DNA of 64,000 bases from UBA5078 sp964538025 (GTDB lineage Bacteria > Pseudomonadota > Gammaproteobacteria > Pseudomonadales > Pseudohongiellaceae). The notes below the pieces were generated by a model that saw only the letters and a program-made list of their open reading frames with translations, was not told the DNA's origin and did not search any database. Location of the stretch: NCBI GenBank assembly GCA_964538025.1, contig CAZICZ010000011.1:43993-107992 (forward strand), given 5' to 3'. Positions 1-7,812 of the stretch are shown here, one piece after another (within the stretch, counting starts at the first letter, position 1; each line of letters begins with the position of its first letter). The position numbers and the translations under genes are program-made.

Positions 1-818
1 TGAGTCGCATCAGTCAAACGATTGGCCGCCGACAGGCGGAAGGCAAGAAAGTGCTGGTCCCTTACGTGGTTGCCGGAGATCCGGACATTCATGTCACGGT
101 GCAGATCATGCACGCGCTCGTGGCCAAGGGTGCCGATATCATTGAGCTGGGCATTCCGTTCAGCGACCCGTCCTCAGATGGCCCCGTCATTCAGTTGGGC
201 GCAGAGCGCGCCCTGAAAGCCGGAACCCGCTTGGTGGATGTCTTCGCGATTGTCCGAAGCTTCCGTGAAGTGAACCAGGACACTCCTGTCGTGTTGATGG
301 GGTATCTTAATCCGCTCGAAAGTATTGGTTACGAAGCGTTTGCCGCGCATGCTGCTGAGGCAGGCGTGGATGGCCTGCTGATCGTGGACATGCCGGCCTA
401 CGAAAGCGAAGCGTTTCTGGCGGCTGTTCGGCCCCGCGGACTCGACACCATTTTCCTGGTGGCGCCTACTACCAGCGACAATCGACTCGCATCCATCATT
501 GCTCACACGACCGGCTATCTGTATTACGTTTCCCTGAAGGGAGTGACAGGCGCAGCCATTACCGACAAGCAGGATATTCGGGCTAAAATTGTACATCTGC
601 GCAGCCTGACCTCACTGCCCATTGTCGTGGGTTTTGGCATTAAAGATGCGAGCTCCGCCTGCGAAATGGCGGCAATCAGTGACGGTGTTATAGTAGGCAG
701 TGCGTTGGTGGACAAGATTGCAGGCCTGTCGGGGTCAGCGTCGCGCACGTCAGAGGCGATTACGCACAGTGTCCAGCTTATCGGCGATATCCGTCTCGCA
801 TTGGACACCCAGAAATAG
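1..818 (+). CDS. trpA: Tryptophan synthase alpha subunit (start codon cut by window edge)
   Basis: Cleaves indole-3-glycerol phosphate to indole and glyceraldehyde-3-phosphate and channels indole to TrpB. The window opens inside the start codon: bases 1-2 are TG and the frame runs on as SRISQTIGRRQAEGKK into the conserved core. With one A before the window the protein would be 272 aa, normal for the family. On that numbering the catalytic acids are Glu49 (in IELGIPFSDP) and Asp60 (in SSDGP), their usual places. A GTG at 51 would remove 17 conserved residues and is not preferred. trpB probably lies just upstream. accD follows after 44 bp. Confidence 0.96.
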   Translation, partial: SRISQTIGRRQAEGKKVLVPYVVAGDPDIHVTVQIMHALVAKGADIIELGIPFSDPSSDGPVIQLGAERALKAGTRLVDVFAIVRSFREVNQDTPVVLMGYLNPLESIGYEAFAAHAAEAGVDGLLIVDMPAYESEAFLAAVRPRGLDTIFLVAPTTSDNRLASIIAHTTGYLYYVSLKGVTGAAITDKQDIRAKIVHLRSLTSLPIVVGFGIKDASSACEMAAISDGVIVGSALVDKIAGLSGSASRTSEAITHSVQLIGDIRLALDTQK

Positions 819-862
819 TCATTTAAAAGTAATAAATTCAACAGCTTTTACGGGATTACTTT

Positions 863-1729
863 ATGAGTTGGATTAACAAAATCCTCCCCTCCATTCGCAG
901 CAACAATGCCGATGGCAGTACTGCCAAGCCGCGCACCAGCGTTCCCGAGGGGCTGTGGAAAAAATGCCCCCGATGCGAAGCTGTCCTGTATCGACCTGAT
1001 CTTGAGCGCAATCTTGAGGTCTGCCCGAAGTGTGACCATCACCTGCGTATCACGGCACGCCGCCGCCTCGAACTGTTTTTGGACCCTGAAGGGCAGGTGG
1101 AATTGTTTGCCGACATGGAGCCTGTCGACATCCTCAAGTTCAAGGATTTGAAAAAATACAAAGATCGCTTGTCTGCGGCGCAAAAGAGCACCGGAGAGAA
1201 AGATGCCCTTATTGTGGTGCAAGGGGCTGTGAATGAGGTTGAAATGGTCGTGGCCGCATTCGAATTCGGTTTCATCGGTGGGTCCATGGGCGCCGTTGTG
1301 GGTGAAAAATTCACTCAGGCGACCAATGTCTGTATCGAAAAGCGCCTTCCCTTTGTTTGTTTCTCCACCAGTGGCGGCGCGCGAATGCAGGAAGCACTGA
1401 TTTCACTCATGCAAATGGCGAAAACCTCCGCGGCGCTGGCACGTATGCGCGAGCACGGTCTGCCCTTTATTTCTGTTCTGGTTGATCCCGTGTACGGTGG
1501 CGTTTCCGCCAGTCTTGCCATGCTGGGAGATATCAATATTGCCGAACCGAATGCGCTGGTCGGATTTACCGGCCCGGATGTGATTCGACAGACTGTGCGC
1601 GTCAAGTTGCCGGAAGGGTTTCAACGCAGCGAGTTCCTTCTGGAGCATGGTGCGATTGATATGATTGTGCATCGCAAAGAAATGCGCGACCGCGTGTCTT
1701 CACTTCTGTCCAAGCTCCTGCATCTCTAA
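863..1729 (+). CDS. accD: Acetyl-CoA carboxylase, carboxyltransferase beta subunit
   Basis: Cytoplasmic subunit of the carboxyltransferase that moves CO2 from biotin to acetyl-CoA, the committed step of fatty acid synthesis; its partner AccA is not in the window. The 288-aa protein has the N-terminal four-cysteine zinc finger (Cys35, Cys38, Cys54, Cys57, in CPRC and CPKC) and then the crotonase-like carboxyltransferase core with GGSMGAVVGEKFT and STSGGARMQEAL. Length is close to E. coli AccD. It sits between trpA and folC, a common gammaproteobacterial order. The ribosome binding site is weak. Confidence 0.97.
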   Translation: MSWINKILPSIRSNNADGSTAKPRTSVPEGLWKKCPRCEAVLYRPDLERNLEVCPKCDHHLRITARRRLELFLDPEGQVELFADMEPVDILKFKDLKKYKDRLSAAQKSTGEKDALIVVQGAVNEVEMVVAAFEFGFIGGSMGAVVGEKFTQATNVCIEKRLPFVCFSTSGGARMQEALISLMQMAKTSAALARMREHGLPFISVLVDPVYGGVSASLAMLGDINIAEPNALVGFTGPDVIRQTVRVKLPEGFQRSEFLLEHGAIDMIVHRKEMRDRVSSLLSKLLHL

Positions 1730-1734
1730 GTAGT

Positions 1735-1774
1735 CTTGTTTTCTCCGGAGTATTAAATCTCCTTTTAAAACAAG
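1735..1774. repeat. Short inverted repeat between accD and folC
   Basis: CTTGTTTT at 1735-1742 and AAAACAAG at 1767-1774 are a perfect 8-bp inverted repeat around a 24-nt loop, in the 64-bp accD-folC gap. No T-run follows, so it does not look like an intrinsic terminator. It could be an RNA hairpin or a binding site, or chance. Confidence 0.4.
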
Positions 1775-1793
1775 ATGATGGCGGAGTTAATTA

Positions 1794-3092
1794 ATGAATC
1801 TTTCAGCTTGGCTGGAGCGCATTCAGGCCGTTCATCCCACCGAAATCGAGCTTGGTCTTGACCGTGTGCGGGAGGTGGCGCTGCGCATGGGGCTGGTTCG
1901 GCCTGCTCCCTATGTCGTGACGGTGGCGGGTACCAATGGCAAGGGCTCTACCGTGGCCATGCTCGCCTCAATCTGTCACGCTGCCGGGTACCGGGTGGGA
2001 ACCTATACCTCTCCTCATATCCTTCGCTACAACGAACGCATCAGAATCCTGGAAACCGAAGTGACAGATGAGGCTCTGTGCGAAAGCTTCGCGCGGATTG
2101 ATGCCGCACGGGGAGAACTGTCTCTCTCGTACTTCGAATTCAGTACCCTCGCAGGTTTGTTGCTGCTCGAGGAGGCAGCACTCGATATTGCCGTTCTCGA
2201 GGTGGGACTTGGCGGGCGCCTGGATGCCGTGAATATTGTGGATGCTGACCTTGCCATCGTGACAAGCATCGGGCTCGATCATACCGATTGGCTCGGAGAT
2301 ACCCGCGAACTGATCGGATATGAGAAAGCAGGCATCTTCCGTCCTGGAAAGCCGGTGCTCTGCGGTGATGTCGACCCTCCCGCCAGTCTGTTGGCTCATG
2401 CCGCGTCGCTAAGGGCGCCAGTGCAGACTCTGGGGCGTGACTACGGGTTCAGCACATCAGGAGACACCTGGAGCTGGTGGATGCGCAAATCGTCGGGCGA
2501 AGAGATCGAACTGGATCGTCTTCCCCATCCTGGCCTGGATCTCTCGAATGCTGCGACGGTAATCGCTGCCTTGCAGACTCTTCCGCGACCGCTACCACGG
2601 GATGCTCTGGAGCAGGGCTTGCGACATCCCGGGATCCTAGGCCGTTTTCAATCTCTGCTGGATCTCACGACCGGAAACTCTGTGATAGTGGACGTGGCGC
2701 ATAACGGGCATGCCGCTGCCGTGCTGGCCCAGAAGCTGCGCACGTTAAAAGAACAGGGCGGGCAGGGCTGCGCCGTGAGGGTTATTTTGGCGATGATGAA
2801 AGACAAAGATCACATCGCATTTCACGCCGCCTTAGAATCTGAAGTCGACTTTTGGTATATTGCCGCATTCGCGCAAGCACGCTGTATGGATGCGGTCTCT
2901 CTCGCGGACATTCTTCGCCTTCGGGGAGCACAGGTGCGCGGGGTTTATACATCGGTGCATGAGGCTTACCAGGGGCTTTGCAGCGACGTAAAAGCCGGAG
3001 ATGTCATCCTGGCGACAGGATCCTTCGGCACGGTGGCAGACATGATGCACACCCTTGCGGAAAGTTCTGCAGGTCAGGAAGGCGAGTCCTAG
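1794..3092 (+). CDS. folC: Dihydrofolate synthase / folylpolyglutamate synthase
   Basis: Mur-ligase-family enzyme that adds glutamate to dihydropteroate and then extends the glutamate tail of folates, using ATP. The 432-aa protein carries the ATP-binding loop GTNGKGST at about residues 46-53, the downstream LEVGLGGRLDAVN and TSIGLDHTDWLG motifs of the FolC family, and the C-terminal domain with DVAHNGHAA. Length is normal. It follows accD and precedes a SPOR-domain gene and cvpA, the same neighbours as in E. coli and Pseudomonas. Confidence 0.96.
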   Translation: MNLSAWLERIQAVHPTEIELGLDRVREVALRMGLVRPAPYVVTVAGTNGKGSTVAMLASICHAAGYRVGTYTSPHILRYNERIRILETEVTDEALCESFARIDAARGELSLSYFEFSTLAGLLLLEEAALDIAVLEVGLGGRLDAVNIVDADLAIVTSIGLDHTDWLGDTRELIGYEKAGIFRPGKPVLCGDVDPPASLLAHAASLRAPVQTLGRDYGFSTSGDTWSWWMRKSSGEEIELDRLPHPGLDLSNAATVIAALQTLPRPLPRDALEQGLRHPGILGRFQSLLDLTTGNSVIVDVAHNGHAAAVLAQKLRTLKEQGGQGCAVRVILAMMKDKDHIAFHAALESEVDFWYIAAFAQARCMDAVSLADILRLRGAQVRGVYTSVHEAYQGLCSDVKAGDVILATGSFGTVADMMHTLAESSAGQEGES

Positions 3093-3138
3093 CACATGAA
3101 TCACACCGCAGCAGTCATCCAATAGAGGCAACACTCGT

Positions 3139-3753
3139 TTGAACCAAAGTACGAAACAACGAGTCGTGGGTATTGCGGTGATCCTCATCGCCTCCGCTGT
3201 CATTTTGCCCGCCGTGTTTGACGGGCAGGGCAGTTATCCTCTTCCGCTCGAATCCCGTATTCCCGAACCTCAACCTTTTCCGGCACCCGTGCGCTCACTG
3301 CCGGAAAGACCCGTCATTACCGCTGACACCGATCAGATTCGACGCGAACCCAGTCCGGCACCGCAGCCATCGACGACAGAACAAGTGCCCGCGGATGACA
3401 CGCCGGCTGACGTTGTCCCCGTCACCGCAGATCCCATAACGACGTCGCCAGTACCGATTGTCAGCTCTATCGCGCAGTCCCCCACGCTCGATGCGCAAGG
3501 ATTACCGCAGGGATGGAGTGTTCGCCTTGCTTCTTTCTCCAGCCAAGCCAATGCACTGAGCCTGCTCGAGCGCCTGCAAAGCAGAGGACATCGCGCCTAT
3601 CTGCGCGAAATTAGCTCCTCCCAGGGCCCGCTGATCGCCGTGTTTGTAGGTCCGGGCGTCGACCGGGCGGAAGTGCAGCGTTTACAGCAGCAGCTTCAGG
3701 ATGAATTTCAACTGGCGGGCATAGTGGTGCGCTACGAGATAGAGGCGCTGTAA
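3139..3753 (+). CDS. DedD-like SPOR-domain cell division protein
   Basis: Single-pass inner membrane protein expected to bind denuded septal peptidoglycan through its SPOR domain and help constriction. The 204-aa product has an N-terminal membrane segment at about residues 9-28 (rich in I, V and A), a long Pro/Thr-rich periplasmic linker (about 30-120), and a C-terminal SPOR domain (about 124-204) beginning QGWSVRLASFSSQANA. The start is TTG with AGAGG 10 bases upstream; no better in-frame start exists close to the membrane segment. Its position between folC and cvpA is that of E. coli dedD, but sequence outside the SPOR domain is too variable to claim strict orthology. Confidence 0.85.
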   Translation: MNQSTKQRVVGIAVILIASAVILPAVFDGQGSYPLPLESRIPEPQPFPAPVRSLPERPVITADTDQIRREPSPAPQPSTTEQVPADDTPADVVPVTADPITTSPVPIVSSIAQSPTLDAQGLPQGWSVRLASFSSQANALSLLERLQSRGHRAYLREISSSQGPLIAVFVGPGVDRAEVQRLQQQLQDEFQLAGIVVRYEIEAL

Positions 3754-3790
3754 GAATCCATGATGAACAGGATGTGCAGAGAGGGCGCAT

Positions 3791-4300
3791 ATGCAGCTTG
3801 ATGGCGTTGATGTCGTCATACTCATCGTGACAGGCATTTCCTGTCTGTTTGGTCTGTGGCGGGGATTCGTCCGGGAAGTCCTTTCCCTCGTGGCGTGGGT
3901 CGCTGCCCTGATCGTTGCCCGGGTCTACAGCGACGCTTTCGGCCCTCTGTTGGGAAGTTGGATAGTTAGCGAAACCATGCAACGGGTTTTCGCCTTTGCA
4001 GTGTTGTTTATCGCTACCCTCTTGGTCGGTGCGCTTGTCAATCATCTGGTGGCAAAGCTGATTGATCTCAGCGGGCTGAAATTAACCGACCGCTTGCTTG
4101 GCGGAATATTCGGGATTGCCCGTGGCGTCGTGATTTTGATGGTATTTCTGTATTTCGGGGCGGGGTTTTTTGCCTCCGAACCCTGGTGGACACAGTCTCG
4201 GTTCATTCCCTACGGGATGGACCTGCTGGAGTTGACCCGTGTGTACGTGTCCGTTCCGGATGTAGGGGTAGTACCGGAAGAAAACGTTTCTCCGCTGTGA
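3791..4300 (+). CDS. cvpA: CvpA family membrane protein
   Basis: Small inner membrane protein of the CvpA family (colicin V production in E. coli; the molecular role is still unclear, linked to envelope homeostasis). The 169-aa product has about four hydrophobic segments, starting LDGVDVVILIVTGISCLFGL, and the family motif GxxRGFVREVLSL (here WRGFVREVLSLV). It starts at an ATG behind GAGAGGG and lies directly upstream of purF, the classic cvpA-purF arrangement, which suggests co-transcription. Confidence 0.93.
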   Translation: MQLDGVDVVILIVTGISCLFGLWRGFVREVLSLVAWVAALIVARVYSDAFGPLLGSWIVSETMQRVFAFAVLFIATLLVGALVNHLVAKLIDLSGLKLTDRLLGGIFGIARGVVILMVFLYFGAGFFASEPWWTQSRFIPYGMDLLELTRVYVSVPDVGVVPEENVSPL

Positions 4301-4352
4301 TCTTCGCAGCAGGAAACGCCGAGTTGTCTCAATCCAATGTGGAGTGTGCTGA

Positions 4353-5867
4353 ATGTGCGGTTTAGTCGGTGTCGTTGGCAAATCAGATGTTGCTGTTTGT
4401 TTGTATGACACATTAACAGTCTTGCAACACCGTGGTCAGGATGCCGCCGGCATAGCGACCAGTGACAATGGCAAGCTGAATCTGCGGAAAGACAACGGTC
4501 TCGTGAAGGACGTCTTCCGCACCCGGCACATGGAGCGATTGGCAGGGAAAATGGGAATCGGGCATGTTCGTTATCCCACAGCGGGGAGCTCGAGCCCGGC
4601 GCTTGCACAGCCTTTCTATGTGAATTCACCGTATGGCCTGAGCCTTGCGCATAACGGCAATCTCACCAACTCTCTGGAGCTGAGCCACGACCTCTACAAG
4701 GAGGATCTGCGGCACATCAATACCGATTCGGATTCTGAAGTCCTGCTCAACGTCTTTGCCCATGAATTGCAGATGCTGGCGAAAATGCAGCCCTCCGCGG
4801 AGGATGTGTTCACGGCAGTGCGCGGTGTGCATCGTCGCTGCAAGGGCGGATACGCTGCACTGGTCATGCTGGGAGGATACGGCATCGTTGGATTCCGTGA
4901 CCGTAACGGCATTCGTCCTCTGGTGTTCGGCAAGCGGGAAGTGGACGGCTTCACCGAGTATATGATGGCCTCCGAAAGCGTGGCGCTGGATTCGCAGGGA
5001 TTTACCCTGATTCGGGATGTTGCGCCTGGCGAAGCGGTCTATGTCGATGTAAAGGGGCAGTTGCATACCCGTGTCTGCGCCGGGCCGGCGGAATATACGC
5101 CCTGTATTTTTGAGCATGTTTATTTTGCGCGCCCCGACTCCCTGATGGACGGTATTTCCGTGTACAAAGCGCGTCTGCGCATGGGGGAGAAGCTGGCAGA
5201 CAAAGTCAAACGTCTGCGCCCGGATCACGACATCGACGTCGTGATCCCGATCCCGGACACATCGCGCACCTCCGCGCTGGAGCTTGCCAATCGACTGGGC
5301 GTCAAATACCGAGAAGGTTTTGTGAAGAATCGCTATATCGGCCGAACGTTCATCATGCCGGGGCAAAGCCAGCGCAAAAAGTCGGTACGTCAGAAGCTCA
5401 ATGCGATTGAGCTGGAGTTCCGCGGCAAAAACGTGCTGCTGGTTGATGATTCCATTGTCCGGGGTACGACGTGCCGGCAGATCATTCAGATGGCGAGGGA
5501 TGCGGGAGCGAAGAAAGTCTATTTTGCGTCTGCGGCCCCGGCTGTGCGTTATCCCAATGTCTACGGCATCGACATGCCCGCGGCGTCCGAATTGATTGCG
5601 CATGGACGAACCGATCAGGAAGTGCAGGAGCTCATCGGTGCCGATTGGCTGATATTCCAGGATTTGAGCGACCTGATCGCGGCTTCCTCCGAAGGCAATC
5701 CGGACATCACCCGTTTTGAGTGTTCGGTATTCGACGGGCGCTACATCACAGGCGATGTCGATGAAAAATATCTTAAACGGCTTGAAGATTGTCGCAACGA
5801 TGCCGCTAAAAGTGTGAGCAAGAAGACAAACGACAAACCGCTGAAAGCCGTGGGCAGTAACGGATAA
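4353..5867 (+). CDS. purF: Amidophosphoribosyltransferase
   Basis: First committed enzyme of purine synthesis: moves the glutamine amide nitrogen to PRPP to give 5-phosphoribosylamine. The 504-aa product begins MCGLVGVVG, so Cys2 becomes the N-terminal nucleophile of the Ntn glutaminase domain after Met removal. The phosphoribosyltransferase half carries the PRPP loop VLLVDDSIVRGTT. Length matches the E. coli enzyme (505 aa). Pur repressor control is common for this gene, but I see no clear operator. Confidence 0.97.
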   Translation: MCGLVGVVGKSDVAVCLYDTLTVLQHRGQDAAGIATSDNGKLNLRKDNGLVKDVFRTRHMERLAGKMGIGHVRYPTAGSSSPALAQPFYVNSPYGLSLAHNGNLTNSLELSHDLYKEDLRHINTDSDSEVLLNVFAHELQMLAKMQPSAEDVFTAVRGVHRRCKGGYAALVMLGGYGIVGFRDRNGIRPLVFGKREVDGFTEYMMASESVALDSQGFTLIRDVAPGEAVYVDVKGQLHTRVCAGPAEYTPCIFEHVYFARPDSLMDGISVYKARLRMGEKLADKVKRLRPDHDIDVVIPIPDTSRTSALELANRLGVKYREGFVKNRYIGRTFIMPGQSQRKKSVRQKLNAIELEFRGKNVLLVDDSIVRGTTCRQIIQMARDAGAKKVYFASAAPAVRYPNVYGIDMPAASELIAHGRTDQEVQELIGADWLIFQDLSDLIAASSEGNPDITRFECSVFDGRYITGDVDEKYLKRLEDCRNDAAKSVSKKTNDKPLKAVGSNG

Positions 5868-5911
5868 GCATTTTTTACACCGACGCCGTTTGGCTACCCG
5901 AAAGGAGCACT

Positions 5912-6829
5912 ATGCAAGACAGGATTCAGGCAGCGGTTGACGAAGTCAGTCGCGTGCTTCTGGGCAAGGAAAGGCAGATTCGTCTGGCCTTGTGCTGTCT
6001 GCTTTCTGGTGGGCATCTGCTGCTGGAAGACCTTCCCGGCATGGGTAAAACGACCTTGGCCCATGCACTGGCGCGCGTGTTTGGCCTCGAATTCAACCGC
6101 ATTCAGTTTACGAGCGATTTGTTGCCAGCGGACATTCTCGGGGTTTCCATCTTCGATCAGGCGAATGCCAGCTTCAACTTTCACGCGGGCCCTATTTTTC
6201 GACAGTTGATTCTGGCCGACGAAATCAATCGGGCGACACCCAAGACCCAAAGCGCGCTGCTGGAGGCGATGGAAGAGGGGCAGGTGTCGGTGGAAGGGGA
6301 AACCCGCATCTTGCCGTCGCCGTTCTTTGTCATCGCCACTCAGAATCCGGTCACCCTGGCAGGCACGTTTCCTTTGCCTGAATCGCAGCTGGACCGGTTT
6401 CTCATGCGTATCGGCATCGGGTATCCGGACCCGCAGGCGGAACGGGAGCTGTTGCTGCGCGGCACAGACAGCGACCGGGGGGCTTCTGTGACCACCATTC
6501 TCTCTGTCGATGATCTCGTGACGATGCGCAAGGCTGCCCATGAGGTCAGTCTCAGCCCGCTTCTGCTGGATTATGTCCAGCGGCTGATCGCTCACACCCG
6601 CACGCACGAGGACTACCACTTCGGCCTGTCTCCCCGAGGCAGCATTGCCGTTGTGCGCGCGGCAAGAACCTGGGCCTTCATGGAAGGCCGCAGCCATGCC
6701 GTGCCGGAGGATGTTCAGACGATCCTGCCCGCCGTCGTAGAGCACAGGCTGCGTGCCTCGAGTGACAGTGATGGACGAACAGGGAGCGCTCTTGTGCATC
6801 GTCTACTTCGCGACGTGGATGTTTTCTGA
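5912..6829 (+). CDS. MoxR-family AAA ATPase (module 1)
   Basis: Cytoplasmic MoxR/RavA-type AAA+ ATPase, thought to act as a chaperone that matures or activates partner proteins. The 305-aa product has Walker A LPGMGKTT at about residues 41-48, Walker B and adjoining LADEINRATPKTQSALLEAM, and the FFVIATQNP sensor segment. The start is ATG behind AAAGGAGC. It is followed 8 bp later by a DUF58 gene and then a transglutaminase, the widespread moxR-DUF58-tgpA operon. A second, distinct MoxR gene lies at 16448-17407 on the other strand. Confidence 0.93.
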   Translation: MQDRIQAAVDEVSRVLLGKERQIRLALCCLLSGGHLLLEDLPGMGKTTLAHALARVFGLEFNRIQFTSDLLPADILGVSIFDQANASFNFHAGPIFRQLILADEINRATPKTQSALLEAMEEGQVSVEGETRILPSPFFVIATQNPVTLAGTFPLPESQLDRFLMRIGIGYPDPQAERELLLRGTDSDRGASVTTILSVDDLVTMRKAAHEVSLSPLLLDYVQRLIAHTRTHEDYHFGLSPRGSIAVVRAARTWAFMEGRSHAVPEDVQTILPAVVEHRLRASSDSDGRTGSALVHRLLRDVDVF

Positions 6830-6837
6830 ATGACGCC

Positions 6838-7812
6838 ATGAGCCTGCATACAATGGTCAGACCCTGGTTTTCAGCACGCATGGTCCGATGGCTCGACAGG
6901 CGGCTGCCTCCTGTCAGTGAAGTCAGTCTGAATCGCAAGAATATCTTTATCCTGCCCACCCGTTCCGGGTTCCTTTTCCTCGCCGCCACCACGCTGATTT
7001 TTGTCACGGCGATTAACTATGTGCTGAGCCTTGCGTTTGGAATGGCCTTTTTGATGACCAGTCTGTTTATCCTGTGCATCTTCCACACCTTTCGCAATTT
7101 GCAGCACCTGACGCTAATTGGCGTGGGGGCAGAGCCTGTTTTCGCAGGACAAGATGCCGCCTTTGTGGTCGCGCTGCAGGGGGAGGACAGGCATGCCCAT
7201 GAATTGCTCGAACTGCGCTTTCCAAAGGCGGCATGGACCGTTGGCGAGGTCATGGCGGGCTCCAGCACCCGAGTGAAGGTGTTCCTGCCGAGTACCCGCC
7301 GCGGCCCCTTGCGCGCTCCGCGCTTGCAGGTCCAGACGCGCTTTCCGTTGGGTCTGTGGCGGGCCTTTTCCAACGTCGATCTCGACATGAGTACCCTGGT
7401 CTATCCGGCACCACTTGCCTGTGAGTTGCCGTCTCACGTGGCGGGCGCTGTGTCGGGCAAAGCCGACAGTCTCACGGCCGGTGTAGAGGATTTTCATGGC
7501 ATACGCGCCTACCAGCAGGGAGACTCCCTCAAGCAGATCGCCTGGAAAAACCTTGCACGCGGTCAAGCGCTGGCTGTGAAGCAATTTGTCGATCTGGTGG
7601 ATGAACAGCTGATGCTCGACTGGGACATGTTTGCGGGCATTGAACAGGAAGAACGGCTGTCGCGTCTGTGCTATTGGGTGCTGCAATTGTCACGGCAGCA
7701 GATTGCTTTTGGTGTGCGCCTGCCGGGAGTGTCGATTCCCCTGGGGCAAGGGGATGCTCATCGCCACCGCGTCCTGACGGCTCTGGCCCTTTGGCAAACA
7801 GGGGAGGCCTGA
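6838..7812 (+). CDS. DUF58 domain protein, membrane-anchored (module 1)
   Basis: Partner protein of MoxR ATPases, function not established. The 324-aa product has two hydrophobic segments near the N-terminus (about residues 40-80: FILPTRSGFLFLAATTLIF, then LAFGMAFLMTSLFILCIF) and the DUF58 signature GIRAYQQGDSLKQIAWK in the C-terminal half, followed by KQFVDLVDEQLMLDWD. Its TGA overlaps the ATG of the transglutaminase gene by one base (TGATG), indicating translational coupling. Confidence 0.9.
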   Translation: MSLHTMVRPWFSARMVRWLDRRLPPVSEVSLNRKNIFILPTRSGFLFLAATTLIFVTAINYVLSLAFGMAFLMTSLFILCIFHTFRNLQHLTLIGVGAEPVFAGQDAAFVVALQGEDRHAHELLELRFPKAAWTVGEVMAGSSTRVKVFLPSTRRGPLRAPRLQVQTRFPLGLWRAFSNVDLDMSTLVYPAPLACELPSHVAGAVSGKADSLTAGVEDFHGIRAYQQGDSLKQIAWKNLARGQALAVKQFVDLVDEQLMLDWDMFAGIEQEERLSRLCYWVLQLSRQQIAFGVRLPGVSIPLGQGDAHRHRVLTALALWQTGEA